From Hofstenia miamia (Eukaryota > Xenacoelomorpha > Acoela): a stretch of 64,000 bases of DNA. The position numbers and the translations under genes were made by a program. The stretch lies in assembly GCA_004352715.1 (NCBI GenBank), contig SCFE01000045.1:1283694-1347693 (forward strand), in the 5' to 3' direction. This document shows, one piece after another, positions 43,901 through 56,185 of this stretch (the stretch's first letter is position 1; each line of letters starts with the position of its first letter). The notes under the pieces were generated by a model. The model was not told the origin of the DNA, searched no databases, and worked only from the letters and a program-made list of their open reading frames with translations.

Positions 43901-45496
43901 TTTTGCTATATTATTATATTATATTTTATTTTAATTGTCAATTAAATAATTTCTAGCTCGATCTGTGATATCAAAATTAACTGAAGGGATTGGGACCAAA
44001 TATAACATCTCATTTCAGGTTAATTCATATAATTTTTTTTAGTTTATTGTTTATTTACTATTAATAAAATTTTATTGTTATTTCATCTTTTCTAAATTTT
44101 TAATAAAGCTTTGTATGTAAATTATTATCAGTTAATAACTATATTATTAATACAGCAATAACTCCTTCCTGGTTTGTACGATTAGTATAAACACAAATTT
44201 TTAGCTTGACTAAAAATGTGGCATTAAATTACAATAATGTTTTTTGACAGAGATTCAAGTAAAAGTCTTAATTCTAAAAAACGAGCCATTCGTGTCACCG
44301 GGTGTAATGTCTCAAAGGATCACCATTTCAAATCTTGCCATGGTAACATGGATCACCGGATCACAATTGCAACCCGATTCCAATTTTGCTGGCTAATTGC
44401 AACATCTCTTTAAGATTAGGTGAACAATTAATATTTTTTCTAGTATATACTTCTGCTTAAATAGTGTAATCATAAAAAATTCCTATGAGATGATAAACGT
44501 TTTTGTTGTTTTTTCACATCATAATTTCGCTGAAAAGTAACAAGATTGATTAGAAAATCTTCATTCAACCAAAAATGATAGCACATTAAAGAACTCAAAT
44601 TTGCATTTGGTGGATTGTGCTGTTCTAGCGTTATGCTAACCAAAAATATATGAAGAATTTCTTAGATTCTACCTATTTTACTCTGATAAAAAAATTTAGT
44701 GTGAGCATGTGATATTAATAAATAATGGAAAATGTACACTGTCGGTAATTTTTCATCTTGACCTGCATGTCAACAGCATGCCAAACTAAAGTAAAATCCA
44801 AGATGATAAGCAAAATATAAAATTTCACATCTTTTCGCAAAAAATTGACAAATGACATCTCTATTTTCTCTGACAATGCTACTCGCCTGTGGCAAACATC
44901 TATTATTGTATATAATCAAAATCAACTTTCGGGTATGCTTTCATAAAAATCAAGAGATTTATTATCATGACTTGTATCACAAAGCAGAAGGTCAAAAAGA
45001 GACTTAAAATGTAAGTTTAATGGTGTTTTTAAGGTAACGAAAGGAATTGCAAAGCATTCTGAGAGAGAGAAGAAAAATATCCTAAAATGTCACAGAAACC
45101 TGAAACAATTAGCCCTCAATCAATCAAAAATGACCTAGAACTTTGCACTGCAAGCAAAGAAGAGTAGTTCAGAGAAATATGTATTTGTAATTTTTTGTAG
45201 TATAATTCAATATGTCTTTTATACAAATCTATAATTGTCAATTGCTTACAACAATAAATTATCATTGTTCCGTATTTCGTAATGCAACACTACAGTTTTT
45301 CATCAATTAACTTGTTTTTGCAACTGAAATGGAACAATAACCACTTGCAACCTATCAATCACATTTTATATAAAGCTGCTAACCAAATTCTTACAGCACA
45401 GTTGTGTATCAAAATTTGTGAAATCTTTGACCTTTACGGTTTGTATAATTTAACCTACAGAATATAAATTTATTCAGTTCGTTTAGAATTTCTCAT
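43166..45496. other. AT-rich DNA upstream of the beta-helix gene
   Basis: A (TA)n run lies at about 43866-43897. GGGACC-type words at 43650-43755 are described with the segment at 42762. TATAAATT at about 45463-45470 lies 27-34 bp before the ATG of the next gene; that is too close to leave a normal leader unless transcription starts almost at the ATG, so I do not call it a promoter. Confidence 0.45.
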
Positions 45497-46201
45497 ATGA
45501 AGTTAACAGTATTATTAGCAGTATTTCAATGTTTTGAACTGGCATATGGTGTTGTTCATATCATAGGGAAAGAAAGTCTATGTACTTTGGAATCAATTCA
45601 AAATACCTTAAAACAAGCAACCCCGTCTGATGTGGTAACATTTGGATGCTCAGAAGAGGTCATATTCATTAGTGAAACAATTATTATTGACAAATCCATT
45701 ACAATTGATGGAGCAGGAAAAAACATAATTTCTAAACTCGCAATCAACAAGGCCCTGTTTAATGTTAGCCTTTCCTCGATTCCAGCAGTATTTCAAAATA
45801 TTCACATCAAGAACATGACTATTACCATAGCAACAGAAAATTCAACTGCAATCTTTTTAAGAAATCAAAAAGCTAACTTAAATGTATCAGACGTACACTT
45901 CTGTACAATTGATGCTGATTACATTGCGATATTCACCAAATACTGTGGTAATGTAATGATCACAAGATCAGTATTTTCTGACAGTAATATAGTAATCATT
46001 TGTGAATATTCCGGAACGTTTTCTTTTGTTAAGAATCATATTGTTTCGCACCTAAAGAGACAGGGCACAGTTTTTGGCAGTCCGGCTCCTTTTATGGATT
46101 ATACAAATACCAGCATAAATTTTTTGGAAAACAAGATTGAAAATGGTAATGCATCAAATTTCATTAATGCAAATATGATTATTATTAGGGCGATTTTGTA
46201 A
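45497..46201 (+). CDS. Secreted right-handed beta-helix protein, N-terminal exon
   Basis: The ORF opens with a clear signal peptide, MKLTVLLAVFQCFELAYG, predicted to be cut near residue 18. Next comes CTLESIQNTLKQATPSDVV and TFGCSEEVIFISETIIIDKS, leading to ITIDGAGKNII. This order (short-chain helix, D.V.F, then I.I.KSITIDG.G) is typical of the cap and first rungs of parallel beta-helix proteins related to pectate-lyase folds, best known from bacteria. Later residues give repeated rungs such as FQNIHIKNMTITIA, LNVSDVHFCTIDA and VMITRSVFSDSNIVII. Several N-glycosylation sequons (NVS, NMT, NST, NTS, NAS) fit an extracellular protein. 234 aa is short for a helix, and the ORF ends mid-fold. Possible donors are ATG|GTAATG (about 46146) and TTT|GTAAAC (about 46195). 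It probably continues in the block at 51266-52189. No ligand or enzyme motif is recognised. Confidence 0.7.
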   Translation: MKLTVLLAVFQCFELAYGVVHIIGKESLCTLESIQNTLKQATPSDVVTFGCSEEVIFISETIIIDKSITIDGAGKNIISKLAINKALFNVSLSSIPAVFQNIHIKNMTITIATENSTAIFLRNQKANLNVSDVHFCTIDADYIAIFTKYCGNVMITRSVFSDSNIVIICEYSGTFSFVKNHIVSHLKRQGTVFGSPAPFMDYTNTSINFLENKIENGNASNFINANMIIIRAIL

Positions 46202-47830
46202 ACCTAAAAAACTCGTGGAATATCACATTTAATATAATCTATCAAAATAAAGACCCTGAACTGTCATAAATGACAAAAATTATATATTATTAAAAAATTC
46301 TTATTTATTAGGCATAATGCAAACACATATAGACAGTTCCATAGGGTCGGATGTTACAGTTTTAGCAATATTCTGAAAAGTAAATTACCAATACTTTTCA
46401 TGTTTATCTTATTCGGATTACATCTATTTTTTTAGAAATCTTAAAGCCTTTCTTCACTCTTTACATTTTCAATGAAATTTTTTCGGCAACTCTAAATAGA
46501 ACGCCTAAAATTGAAATGTAACACTTGCTGTCGGCCGCTGAGTAAAAGGGACAAACAAAAATGGATATTGTTAGAAGTTCTGCCAAAAACAATTAGGTTC
46601 TTTAATTTTGTTACTTTGACGCATTTGTATTGGTAGTTGATCTCAATATTTTTTTTAGCAGCAACTATTTTACCCAGGAAATTTTGATCGCATAATGGGG
46701 TACTGTTGGGTCGGACGTTTCAATTAAAACTAAGCAATACTTATAGTACCCATTATCTAGTGAAGAATTATATATTTGAGCATACAACACAGTCTATAAC
46801 CAAAGTGTACGCGATAAATATGCAAATAAAGTCGATTCTGTATTTAAAATTTTCTCCATATTTTGAATACTTTAAGAAACTTTGCATCTCATACAGTTGA
46901 AGGTAACATAATTAGTGGGATTAGCACAAACAAATCCAGTTTCGATCTCTGTTTGAAAATTAATATTGGCTTTGTAAAATTCGTTAAAATTAAAGTCAAA
47001 ATGTTCATGCTGTTGGCCTAGACATGAAAAATGAAGGCATCTTCTTAAACATTAACACATTTGCTCGTCTTAGGCTGGCAAATATGGATTTGCCCACAGA
47101 ATTACTATCCTGCTCATGATCCTGTTTGCACAGCGCAGTATACATTTATCTCAATATACATTTCTACATAATCTGCTTGCTACCTTTAGAAAACAGAATG
47201 ATTTGATAGTGTGATCCATGTACAAATACACTAATCTCAACATGTAAAAAATGAGTGATTTATAAATGCTCGTGCCTTAGCCAGATTTTCCTCAAAAAAA
47301 TTTCTTGCAACTTTTTTTTGTGGAAAACTATCACCACTGCAGATATCCCCTTTTATCCAAGGATCTCTAATTTAAAGACTTTCTTTTGATAGAAAACGAA
47401 TTACTTTTTGCCCAGTTGTGTCTACTGAAGTATCTCAGGGCAATTGACATGACAATGTCAATTCTACCAGCAACGATCACCAATGTACACCACACGTGTT
47501 ACAACTTCGTCCGTTTGGGGTGCATTTGATGAATTTCCAAAATTTCATCTAAATGATCTTCCAGGGAAATTGTATGTCACATCGAAAGAAATTTTTAGTT
47601 GGATGAAATGAACAGTCACAATATACATTTAAGCAATTTTTCTTAGCACAACTATAAATTTCGGTAGTTTCTATTTCCTGTATCAATAAATTTGTTTGAA
47701 GAAGAAACAATAAAATTGAAGTCGATGCAAATTAAAAATTTCATTTCTACAATCTTATAGCTTTTGAATAGGATATGGGATTTTATATTAGGTTAATTAA
47801 TATTTTCATACCAATGTCACCTTTTCGTGG

Positions 47831-47869
<39 letters not shown>

Positions 47870-48423
47870 CGTCTAGGAAGTTACGATCCTTTCTCAGAAA
47901 ATAAAGAAATTAAGCTCGGCCTAAATCCATTATAGTTGTAACATCATTTTTGCAAGTTTTTATAAATATTAGCCTTGGATCCCACAAAATCTATTCGATT
48001 TTATGATGTGAAAGCTTCATTAATAGTGCAATGTTAAAACCGTAATTGTTTTGGAAATGCAATTAATTTTTTACAGTAGTGTTATATTTCAACAAGACGA
48101 TGAGATAAACCTTGATTTATAAGCACTGCATTTACTAAAGGGAAAATCTACATAAGAAGTGAACACCCATGTTACATCTTAAGATAAAGTGAAGTCGAGA
48201 GTAATTAATTCAATAATTAGTGAGATTGAAAATCATCCATTTACACTAATACAAAAGATTAGGCCAAATATTGCCCAACTTTTACAAATATCACTATTAA
48301 TAAAAAATACTTACATGATTGAATAATTCTATTCTGATGGTACCTCTTGTAGTTCTGAATTTGGCATTTTGTTTTTAAACAATTTTGCACCCTCTATTAA
48401 ATTTGACTTTCTCGATTTTTAGT
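46202..48423. other. Presumed intron, AT-rich
   Basis: No domain-bearing frame. A (TA)n run lies at about 47832-47865. If the two beta-helix blocks are one gene, this and the sequence to about 51265 form its intron. Confidence 0.4.
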
Positions 48424-48720
48424 GTTGTGGTATGAGCATAAGGGAGCAATAGAGAAAGAGAACGTTAAGATAGTCCGGACTTCAACATAGAGGTGGTAGA
48501 CATAAATGGTACCAAAAATATGAATATAGAAAACAAGTAGAAAGATAAAATAGTCCAGAGATTTGGCAAAAAGAAATGGAATGGAAAGTTTGTGGAGACT
48601 GAAGGAAGGTAAAGTAGTTCTAGTAGTAGGTAGAACATTAGGAGCAGTAAGTAGCAAATGTAATGGGTACTTAGAGGTGGTAGGATTACTGTTAGTACTG
48701 TTAGGAACAGCTAGAAAGCA
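48424..48720 (+). pseudogene. RLE LINE 3' fragment, degenerate
   Basis: The fragment aligns by eye with the endonuclease end of the RLE LINE. It begins near the GGTATGAGCACAAG segment, and continues through a block equal to RLWKLKKVEVVPVVVGALG (here SLWRLKEGKVVLVVG and RTLGAVSSK) to GTTAGGAACAGCTAG. The PD..D region is largely lost. It is much more diverged than the copies near 57 kb. Confidence 0.7.
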
Positions 48721-49156
48721 ATTAAAATTAACACTTTACTGGCCACTGTTTATTTCAATTAACAATTTTTTACGTTGTATTCATTCCAATGAATAAAAAT
48801 TATTGACATGTAATATACCATTGCGACTATTCATCACAATGAACATATCAACAATCTGTATCTGGGTCACTTAAAATAAGCTGTCCTGTAGCATAACACA
48901 TTTTTGTGTTATTCTAATTTAGACACATAATGTCAAAGATACCTCTGGTATCATAGTTAAGGTCGTGCTTCTTGTAATTGACTAAATGACAAATTGTTGT
49001 GGTTTTATTAACAAAAAATGTGTTACGCTGCAGGACATTTACGTAGAATGACCCATCTAAACTATTTTAAAAATTAGGTATGTTTTTACCACATATATTT
49101 TCAAATAATTGGGCAAAATAAGTACTAAATCTTTATTGTTTTCTTGTCAGTAAATG
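48721..49156. other. AT-rich spacer between two RLE fragments
   Basis: No feature recognised. Confidence 0.4.
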
Positions 49157-49410
49157 GGTTAATGTAGAAAACAAGTACAAAAATAACATAGACAAGTACA
49201 TGGAGTTGGCAGAGGAAATTGAGAGGTTTTGGAAGTCAAGGAAGTTTGAAGTATTCCGTGTAATATGAGGGAGCACTAGACACAGTAAGCAAGAAACATA
49301 GAGGTACGTGCAGGAGCTAGGATTAATGAAAAAGGTGTGTTGGATAGCATAGAAGACAGCATTATTAGGAAGTGTAAGAGTTCCGAGGAAATCCTTCAGA
49401 CTTCCATGGA
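49157..49410 (+). pseudogene. RLE LINE 3' fragment, second degenerate copy
   Basis: It starts at AATGTAGAAAACAAGTA, equal to the NVESK segment after the catalytic D, and runs through GAGTTGGCAGAGGAAATTGAGAGG (the REL.EEIERLW helix) to TTCCGAGGAAATCCTTCAGACT, near the 3' untranslated start. It covers almost the same part of the element as 48424-48720, so these are two insertions and not one broken copy. Confidence 0.7.
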
Positions 49411-51265
49411 ACAGATGAGTCAATTTTCATTAATTTTGAATAGATTAGATATAAAGCTTTAAACTAAACTTTTCTTTAATGACTAGCCAAACTTGTTGGA
49501 AATCAATATCTTAGTCATTCATAGCAATCCTTCTAATCTGTTTTGAACCTTCCTTCTGTTTGTGATTTTAATACACAGGTGTAAAGATTATATATTTATG
49601 TAGACATAAGACATTCCTTGTCTAGACGTTTATTAAGCTTGACGAAAATCAATTCCAAGTAATCATTGACTAAAAAATAGCAGTCGCCATCAATTACCAT
49701 CTAATAATGTGTGTCTAGATTTAAACTTTAATATCGATATGAGGTAGTCGTAACTCATTATTTTACCATTGGCTGAGATTTGAGGCATTAAGAATATATT
49801 TTCGAAAGAAACATATAAAGTAGTACAAGATTCAAAATGTAATGTTTTACAATGTAAATTGTTAAGTATTAGACTTCTAGACCTAAATTCTGATTTAAAA
49901 ACTGGTCTGAAAGCAACATCTTTAATATTTAATGAGATTACTTCCAGTTATAGCATTGCAAAGAAGTCATTTATTTAAAAATTCATAGGTTGATAAATAT
50001 TATATTTTTAGAGCTGTTGGAATTATTTAATTAGTTATGTGCACGTTTTACTAAAGTTTCCCTATTTTTCTATTATAACTTAGACATAGTTAACTCGTTA
50101 ATTTTAATATAAATAAATTTACATTTTTAAAAAATAGACAGTAATATGCACTTAAAAATCTGCTGTGATTTTGAACGTTTTCAACGATGTCACATTGTAA
50201 GGAGTAAAACAAGTATATTTCAACAATTATTTACATCAAAAGTTCATTTTATAATTATATTAGCACTTTTGACATAAAACTACCCAAGTAGTTTCTGCAT
50301 GTTGCTAAACCTGGCATCCCGCGATTACTTTGTCTGCATTCGAGGCTGTTTTGCTTTCCATTTCCCTGACAGAAAATAAGGGAACTACTTGTAATTGTGT
50401 ACAGTACTTTTTCATCTCAAACGATAGTTTCTTATGAAATCTAATTGATTAAACTTTCAGTTCCCTTCGATCTTATTGTAAATATGTAATCCCTTTGATG
50501 TTCCAAATTTAAACATCAAAGCATTACCCTCTTTACACGGGATGTGGAGGAGCTAAATTCGGCGTAGTAGCCAATACAGCACCCATTTGTTGATCGAAAT
50601 TGTTTTTTAAAGATTTTATTAATCCGAGTTTACATGTGCTCTGCTTTAGTAAAATACATTTGTTTTGGTGAATTCTAATTGGTTACCTACAATGTAGAAT
50701 GCCAATCAAAATTGAAAAAGGCTAACAAAATGATTGACAAGTTGTTTATCTATCATAATACGGCCTGTTGTGGGGAGGGAATTCTGCTTCAGCAGAGCAA
50801 TTAAATCAAGATAATGCGGCTACTAATGCGGAGCATGTATAGACGCCCTTAATACGGCTAGCCGCATCATTAATTTTTTACCGAATGGTCAACCTTGTGT
50901 AAACTTGTCAGATTTTCCTTAACCACAATTGCCTTGACTATTCATAAAATGATAATGAAAATGCTTGTTCATATTAATTTGTCTCAACCATGAGACGTAC
51001 ATAGAAATTCAAAATTATCACTGCAACACCAGCTTAATTGGAATTCCTGTACCACATATGTAGTCATTTTTATCTCCATCACATGTTTTATATGCATGTA
51101 TTCCTAAGTATATAATGTTTTCATTTTATATTTTTTTATGCAAAATCAAGATCAAATAAAATCTTTACAAATGTATTTCATCACATTTCAAAATGCTTAA
51201 TTAAGACATATCTTTGCAAGATAATACTGAAATGAATGCTACAATTTTCTTTAATTTCAAATTAA
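49411..51265. other. AT-rich DNA, presumed intron or spacer
   Basis: No domain-bearing frame recognised between the RLE fragments and the second beta-helix block. Confidence 0.4.
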
Positions 51266-52189
51266 TATAAATTTGATAAATATGATATTTGCATTAAAGG
51301 AGTATGCGGACGCAAAACGAAAGATTTTTTCCATCTTCAATGCGCAAAGACTATAAACTTCTTTGGAAATATAATAAAAAACCTGCAGGGTGGTTCATAC
51401 ACCATTATCCTCGCACTTTCAAGAAGAGTAAATGTTAAGAGAAACTTCATTAGAAATATAAAAGGATTCGACGCAAATTTCTTTATTATAACAAGACGTA
51501 GCGCTGGTGAAATTTATGTTGAAAATAATGTTTTAAAAGAAAATGATGGTGCAGCGCTTTTACTTGTGTATCCTTGCGACAATTTTCATTTCATATCAAA
51601 CGAAGTTTTTGATAATAGATGCAGGTATTCGGATAATGTTGTAACAGCCAGTGGTGTAAAATTTTTTGAATTCAAGAATAACACTTTTGTCAACAATACC
51701 TTTTTTTCTGCTGGAGCAGGTGTTATTGACGTTACGCGGATAAAAAGAATGGATTTGACTGGAAATATATTTGTAAAAAATGGATCTCCAAAGGCAGGTG
51801 TTCTTTTCGCAGGTTACAAAGTTGAGCAATTTACTAGCGCAGAAGATTTTTTTGGGGGAAACACAAATATTCAGCAATTATTTTCAACGTCTGATTCGAA
51901 CGTATTAATGAAGTCTTCTGTTTTTGTGTGTAACAATGGCACATTGGGAAGAGGAACTCTAAAAATTGAAAAATCTATTTTTGCAGCGCAATCCACACCA
52001 TGCAATTCTTCTGTTGTAAGCAATTCAGTATTCATGACGTTTACGAATAGAAGCATTATGGGAAAATGTGTTAATGGTAATGCAATTCGGAATTTCACCA
52101 AAGGAATTTCAGATATTTGCTTACACTTCACAAACTACAGGAAGAAATCTGATTTATCATGCATCAGCAGTGTCTTTAAAAAACTTTAA
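51266..52189 (+). CDS. Beta-helix protein, second exon (C-terminal block)
   Basis: The frame is open from 51266 to TAA at 52187-52189, but no good ATG begins it, so it is an exon and not a whole gene. Likely acceptors are ...ttgcattaaag (51299) or ...caatgcgcaaag (51349). Successive rungs read VNVKRNFIRNIKGFDANFFI, GEIYVENNVLKENDGAALLL, FHFISNEVFDNR, FFEFKNNTFVNN and MDLTGNIFVKNG; the 'F..N.F..N' phrasing at about 22-28 residue intervals is classic for parallel beta-helices. Sequons (NNT, NGT, NSS, NRS, NFT) and paired Cys suit a secreted glycoprotein. It ends LSCISSVFKKL without a membrane anchor. Same strand, fold and style as 45497-46201 make it the likely continuation; the joint is unproven. 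Confidence 0.6.
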   Translation, partial: YKFDKYDICIKGVCGRKTKDFFHLQCAKTINFFGNIIKNLQGGSYTIILALSRRVNVKRNFIRNIKGFDANFFIITRRSAGEIYVENNVLKENDGAALLLVYPCDNFHFISNEVFDNRCRYSDNVVTASGVKFFEFKNNTFVNNTFFSAGAGVIDVTRIKRMDLTGNIFVKNGSPKAGVLFAGYKVEQFTSAEDFFGGNTNIQQLFSTSDSNVLMKSSVFVCNNGTLGRGTLKIEKSIFAAQSTPCNSSVVSNSVFMTFTNRSIMGKCVNGNAIRNFTKGISDICLHFTNYRKKSDLSCISSVFKKL

Positions 52190-54216
52190 TTTTCCATATA
52201 TTTTTATGCAATTTATACAGGTTGGTACAATATATGTTGTTGATGCACAATTACTTTTTAGTGAATTATCATATATGTATTAATATATAATTGAAATAAT
52301 AATTTAATGTAAGATATTTTTAAAAATCCATTAATGGAAATGACGATATTGACTACATATTGTATCTCATCCAACTCTCTATGAACATTTGGAGCAGATT
52401 TGTTTCCAGAAATTTATTAAGAATTTGATTATGTTCGCCATTTTTGTGATTAATTGGTTGTAAAATTACACATTCATTAATATGTTGCAAGTTATTGGTG
52501 TGTGGATAGATTAACATGAGCCATGTGGACACTTTTACCAAGAAGAAATCGTGCGCGTTCGATTTCCTTGTGATCGTCACGTCATTAATTATCTCGGGTG
52601 GTTAGAGATGCAATTCTTTCAAATGTGATATATCACTTTTGAAACAATCACTAGTCTAACCGTGGCCTTAATATACCATAAGATAAGGAAGAAGCCATGC
52701 CATTAAGATTAGATTAAAACTGTGAAAACAGGAGAAAAGGCATTCACATGATCGAGGTCTAAGGAGAATATTCATTAAAACTTCTTGCTGATTCTGCAGT
52801 TGAAACATCTGTTAGCAATGCTATTTTATATACAACTCTAAATTGGGTATTAAGATTATAACTTTTTCGCCTCTTACCAATTTCGCAATTATAAAATAAC
52901 AAAAATACTTCCAACTCTAACTTGCTCTTCTTCTCAAAATACATGACCATTCTCATTCTCTATAACAGCATGTTTTTGCTTTTATTATCGAACGAATAGC
53001 TGTGGTCACTTACTAGAATCTTGCTTCTCAACCTTAAAATTGTTCTTGTTAAATTTATTACGCAGACGAGGATTCGTACAAAAAAGTCAAGTTCATTGCA
53101 GAATACAATGAAAATGATTCATTTCCTGTGACTTTTGTAATTTTTATTTTTGCCAATGCTGAAACATATTTCTTTTAGTTCTTATGCAATGTGCATTTGT
53201 ACGAGATCGAGAGAGCATCACGTAATTGATAACGGTTTTCAACAGTTCCTTTCATTGTTTTGGTATCATTAGCTCCCATCTATATGTAGATGATGAAAAA
53301 AAGATTAAAATTTTTGGCAAATGAAAAAAAAGCGAAGCAGCACCTAAGCAGCATTTGCACAAGACAAACCCACAAAATTCAAAAACTTTGTGAAACAGGG
53401 AGAAAATTCTGCGGGAAAAATCGGTTTTTAATTCGCGCTTGAACACCACAGTACTTTCATGACATATTTCTAAAATTTCTATAATATACTCTGCAGTCAG
53501 CAATTGTTGGAATTTAAAGTTTTTAACATCAGTTTGTGTTGCCATATCATAACAAAATTTTAAAAAATTTCATAATTTTTATAACTTTTCACCATTGGTT
53601 TTCAAATAGTACAAAACAAGTATCCATTCATCACAAAGAGTTATCTTGGTTTAAATCTCCCGCTAATAGTATAGCATTTCGCTAATTTCTCTTCTAATAT
53701 TTACAATTAAATAAATGAACAAAGTGCATATTGTAGAAGATAAATAAGAAACACTGCATTGCAATATTTACCAAGTAAGATAAATGATCTTCCAAAAATG
53801 GATCAAAATATGCAGAACGTTCACAATGGCCGTCGAAAATTTAGTTTTGATTTGTGCTTGTTTATTTCATTTTCATCTCTAAAAAGTCTATTTTGTGCAA
53901 ATAATATTATTACAGCATCAACTTTTTTAATGCATGTATGCGGCAAAACACAAATTTTCTTTGATTAATACTTCATCTACAAAAACCAAATTCTATATTT
54001 TAGCCATCATATATGTTGATAATTTAAATGAATTTTAAACATAATATGAACATTGGCTTTTCAATTAATTCAAGGAATAATTATAGAGCAAATTTTAGTA
54101 TTACTGTGTTGGATTTAAATTCTAATAGCTGCAAGAAAATGTTTTAGCCCTGGGCCATGACCCTATCATATTTACTATATACATTAATGATATTTCAAAA
54201 AATGTCATTTAGAGAT

Positions 54217-54217
<1 letters not shown>
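52190..54217. other. AT-rich DNA, no gene seen
   Basis: The longest frame, minus strand 53252-53545 (97 codons, starts MATQTDVKNF), has no domain I recognise. Nothing else. Confidence 0.45.

Positions 54218-54261
<44 letters not shown>
54218..54261. repeat. (TA)n microsatellite
   Basis: TA run with one TG interruption. Confidence 0.95.
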
Positions 54262-56185
54262 GGAGTACTCTCCCTGTAAAATCTTGTTATTAAGCATAGC
54301 ATTAGCAATTAGTTTGTAAATGCCTTTGTTTCTAAAGCAAATTTAAGTACAATCATACTCTAAGCAAAGGAAACGCTTACAATTAACAACAGGGAAGTAA
54401 CTTTTTGAATTTGCTATTCTAAATCAAATTTCCTTGTTTCACTATTTAATCACTGATGAAGGAATTTCACTTTAATATACTTTTAGTTAAACTTATGCAA
54501 ATAGTTTTTCTGCACTTAGCAACCAGACAATAAGAACGAAATTATAATTCCTATTTATAGCATCAACTAATATTGCAAACGAATTAAGTATTTTATGGAA
54601 TGCATGCGCTTTAATTGGCTGGAAATCCCGCATATAGCCAAGCTAAATTCATTAGCCATTATCTTCGTTGCGCCATCTAACGTACAAATTTCTAGATTCT
54701 TTTATTAAACAATTAGAACTCCAACATGCAATGTCACTGCTAATGTACCATAGAAGCCTGTTGTTGACATAAACGTAATGTACGTTGAAAAAATAAATGT
54801 TAACAATACTTGGTATTGTAGTCTTAAATATTTACACTCACCTTGAAAATGTATAGAAAATGAAGCATAATTGTGTTAATGGAAGAATGAATATGAAGCA
54901 ATGAGAATAGCAAACGTTAGAACAAACTTAGATTTAAGTTTTCCCGTTTTTATGCTTTCCACTTTCGAAATAACATTGCTAAGAATCTAATACCCATCCC
55001 AAATAGATTCAAATTAATAAGTGTTATAAACATTGAGGCTGTAAAGTGAATGTTTTAAATTATATTTTACAAAAATTATTTTAAAAAACAGCTAAAAATT
55101 TACTTGACATCAAAGGCTTTGCTAATTCATCGTTGCGAGAACGTTTGGAGGATTCAACATACAGTAGATATTAAACTGTTATTTCAAACTTACTAAACAT
55201 TTTTAGCATACTCTGTATTTTTAAATTATTATAATAGGATTGGCATGCAATTCGCATTTGAATGTTGCTGAACATCTCTGGGTAAAATTTAAGGAAGTCT
55301 TCATGGAATAGTTTATCAATCCAGACATTTTGCATTGCTATTGAAATATCACATATTGAGATGTTCTTGATTCTTTCCTTCTTATAACTGAAGACAAAGC
55401 AATATGCCATGAACACAATAAGTTTTGCGGGATTTACCCAACATTTGATAATCTAATAGTTGGCGTTTATACGTAGAAATGCAGGGAAATTTGGGAATAG
55501 GTTGGGAATTTATGTTAAATTTATTACAAATTATCCACTGAGATATGCTTTGGTCTTCAAAGTCAAGACCATTCGAACATCTACGATCAAACCCTACAGG
55601 TTGTTCAGTTCTGAGATACAATATGACCATTAATTACTGTTTTAGATTTTTATTTTTGACAAGTCATCCCCACATATTAATTTTTGGGATTAATTCCTTT
55701 AATGATATTTAAACAGGGCCCTATTCAGAAATCACTACACCCTCACAGTTCAGCCTGAATTATGTAACTTGTAGCTTCAAACGTTCGGCATTTGCGCAGT
55801 CGACCCTAAGGAAACACGGTGTTTCGACCTGATAGGGTTTACAAATAGACGTAGGGGGGCTATGTCAAATTTATACAACGAAATTTCCATTTCTTCTCTT
55901 TTTTCACACTCGTTCCATACACAATATTACTGTTTAGCTCCAAAGACATTTGTATCAATTAAAATTGAAACACATCAAATATTAAAAATTACTTTTCTTC
56001 CAGGCCGGGGCTAAGCGGGGTCAACCAAATGGGCTGATTTGCAAATGGGAAGATCCAATTATGGATAGTACTTAGAAACAAAGTTAAGGCTTTAAATTTG
56101 CATTAATGCTATTGGGATTCGTACTTAAAACTTTTATAACTTAATATAAATAAAGATCAAAGTGCAAAATCTGAGGTTCAGAACA
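54262..56185. other. AT-rich DNA with unassigned minus-strand frames
   Basis: Minus-strand frames at 55382-55630 and 55171-55416 adjoin and read CSNGLDFEDQSIS and MQNVWIDKLFHEDF. They could be decayed coding sequence, but I find no domain and no consistent splice sites. Confidence 0.35.

Noticed and set aside
53252-53545. 97-codon minus-strand ORF
   Set aside because: No recognised domain, biased by AT-rich composition, no promoter or splice support.
55171-55630. Possible discoidin-like exon pair (CSNGLDFEDQSIS)
   Set aside because: Only a short N-terminal resemblance; the rest does not follow the domain and splice sites do not agree in frame.
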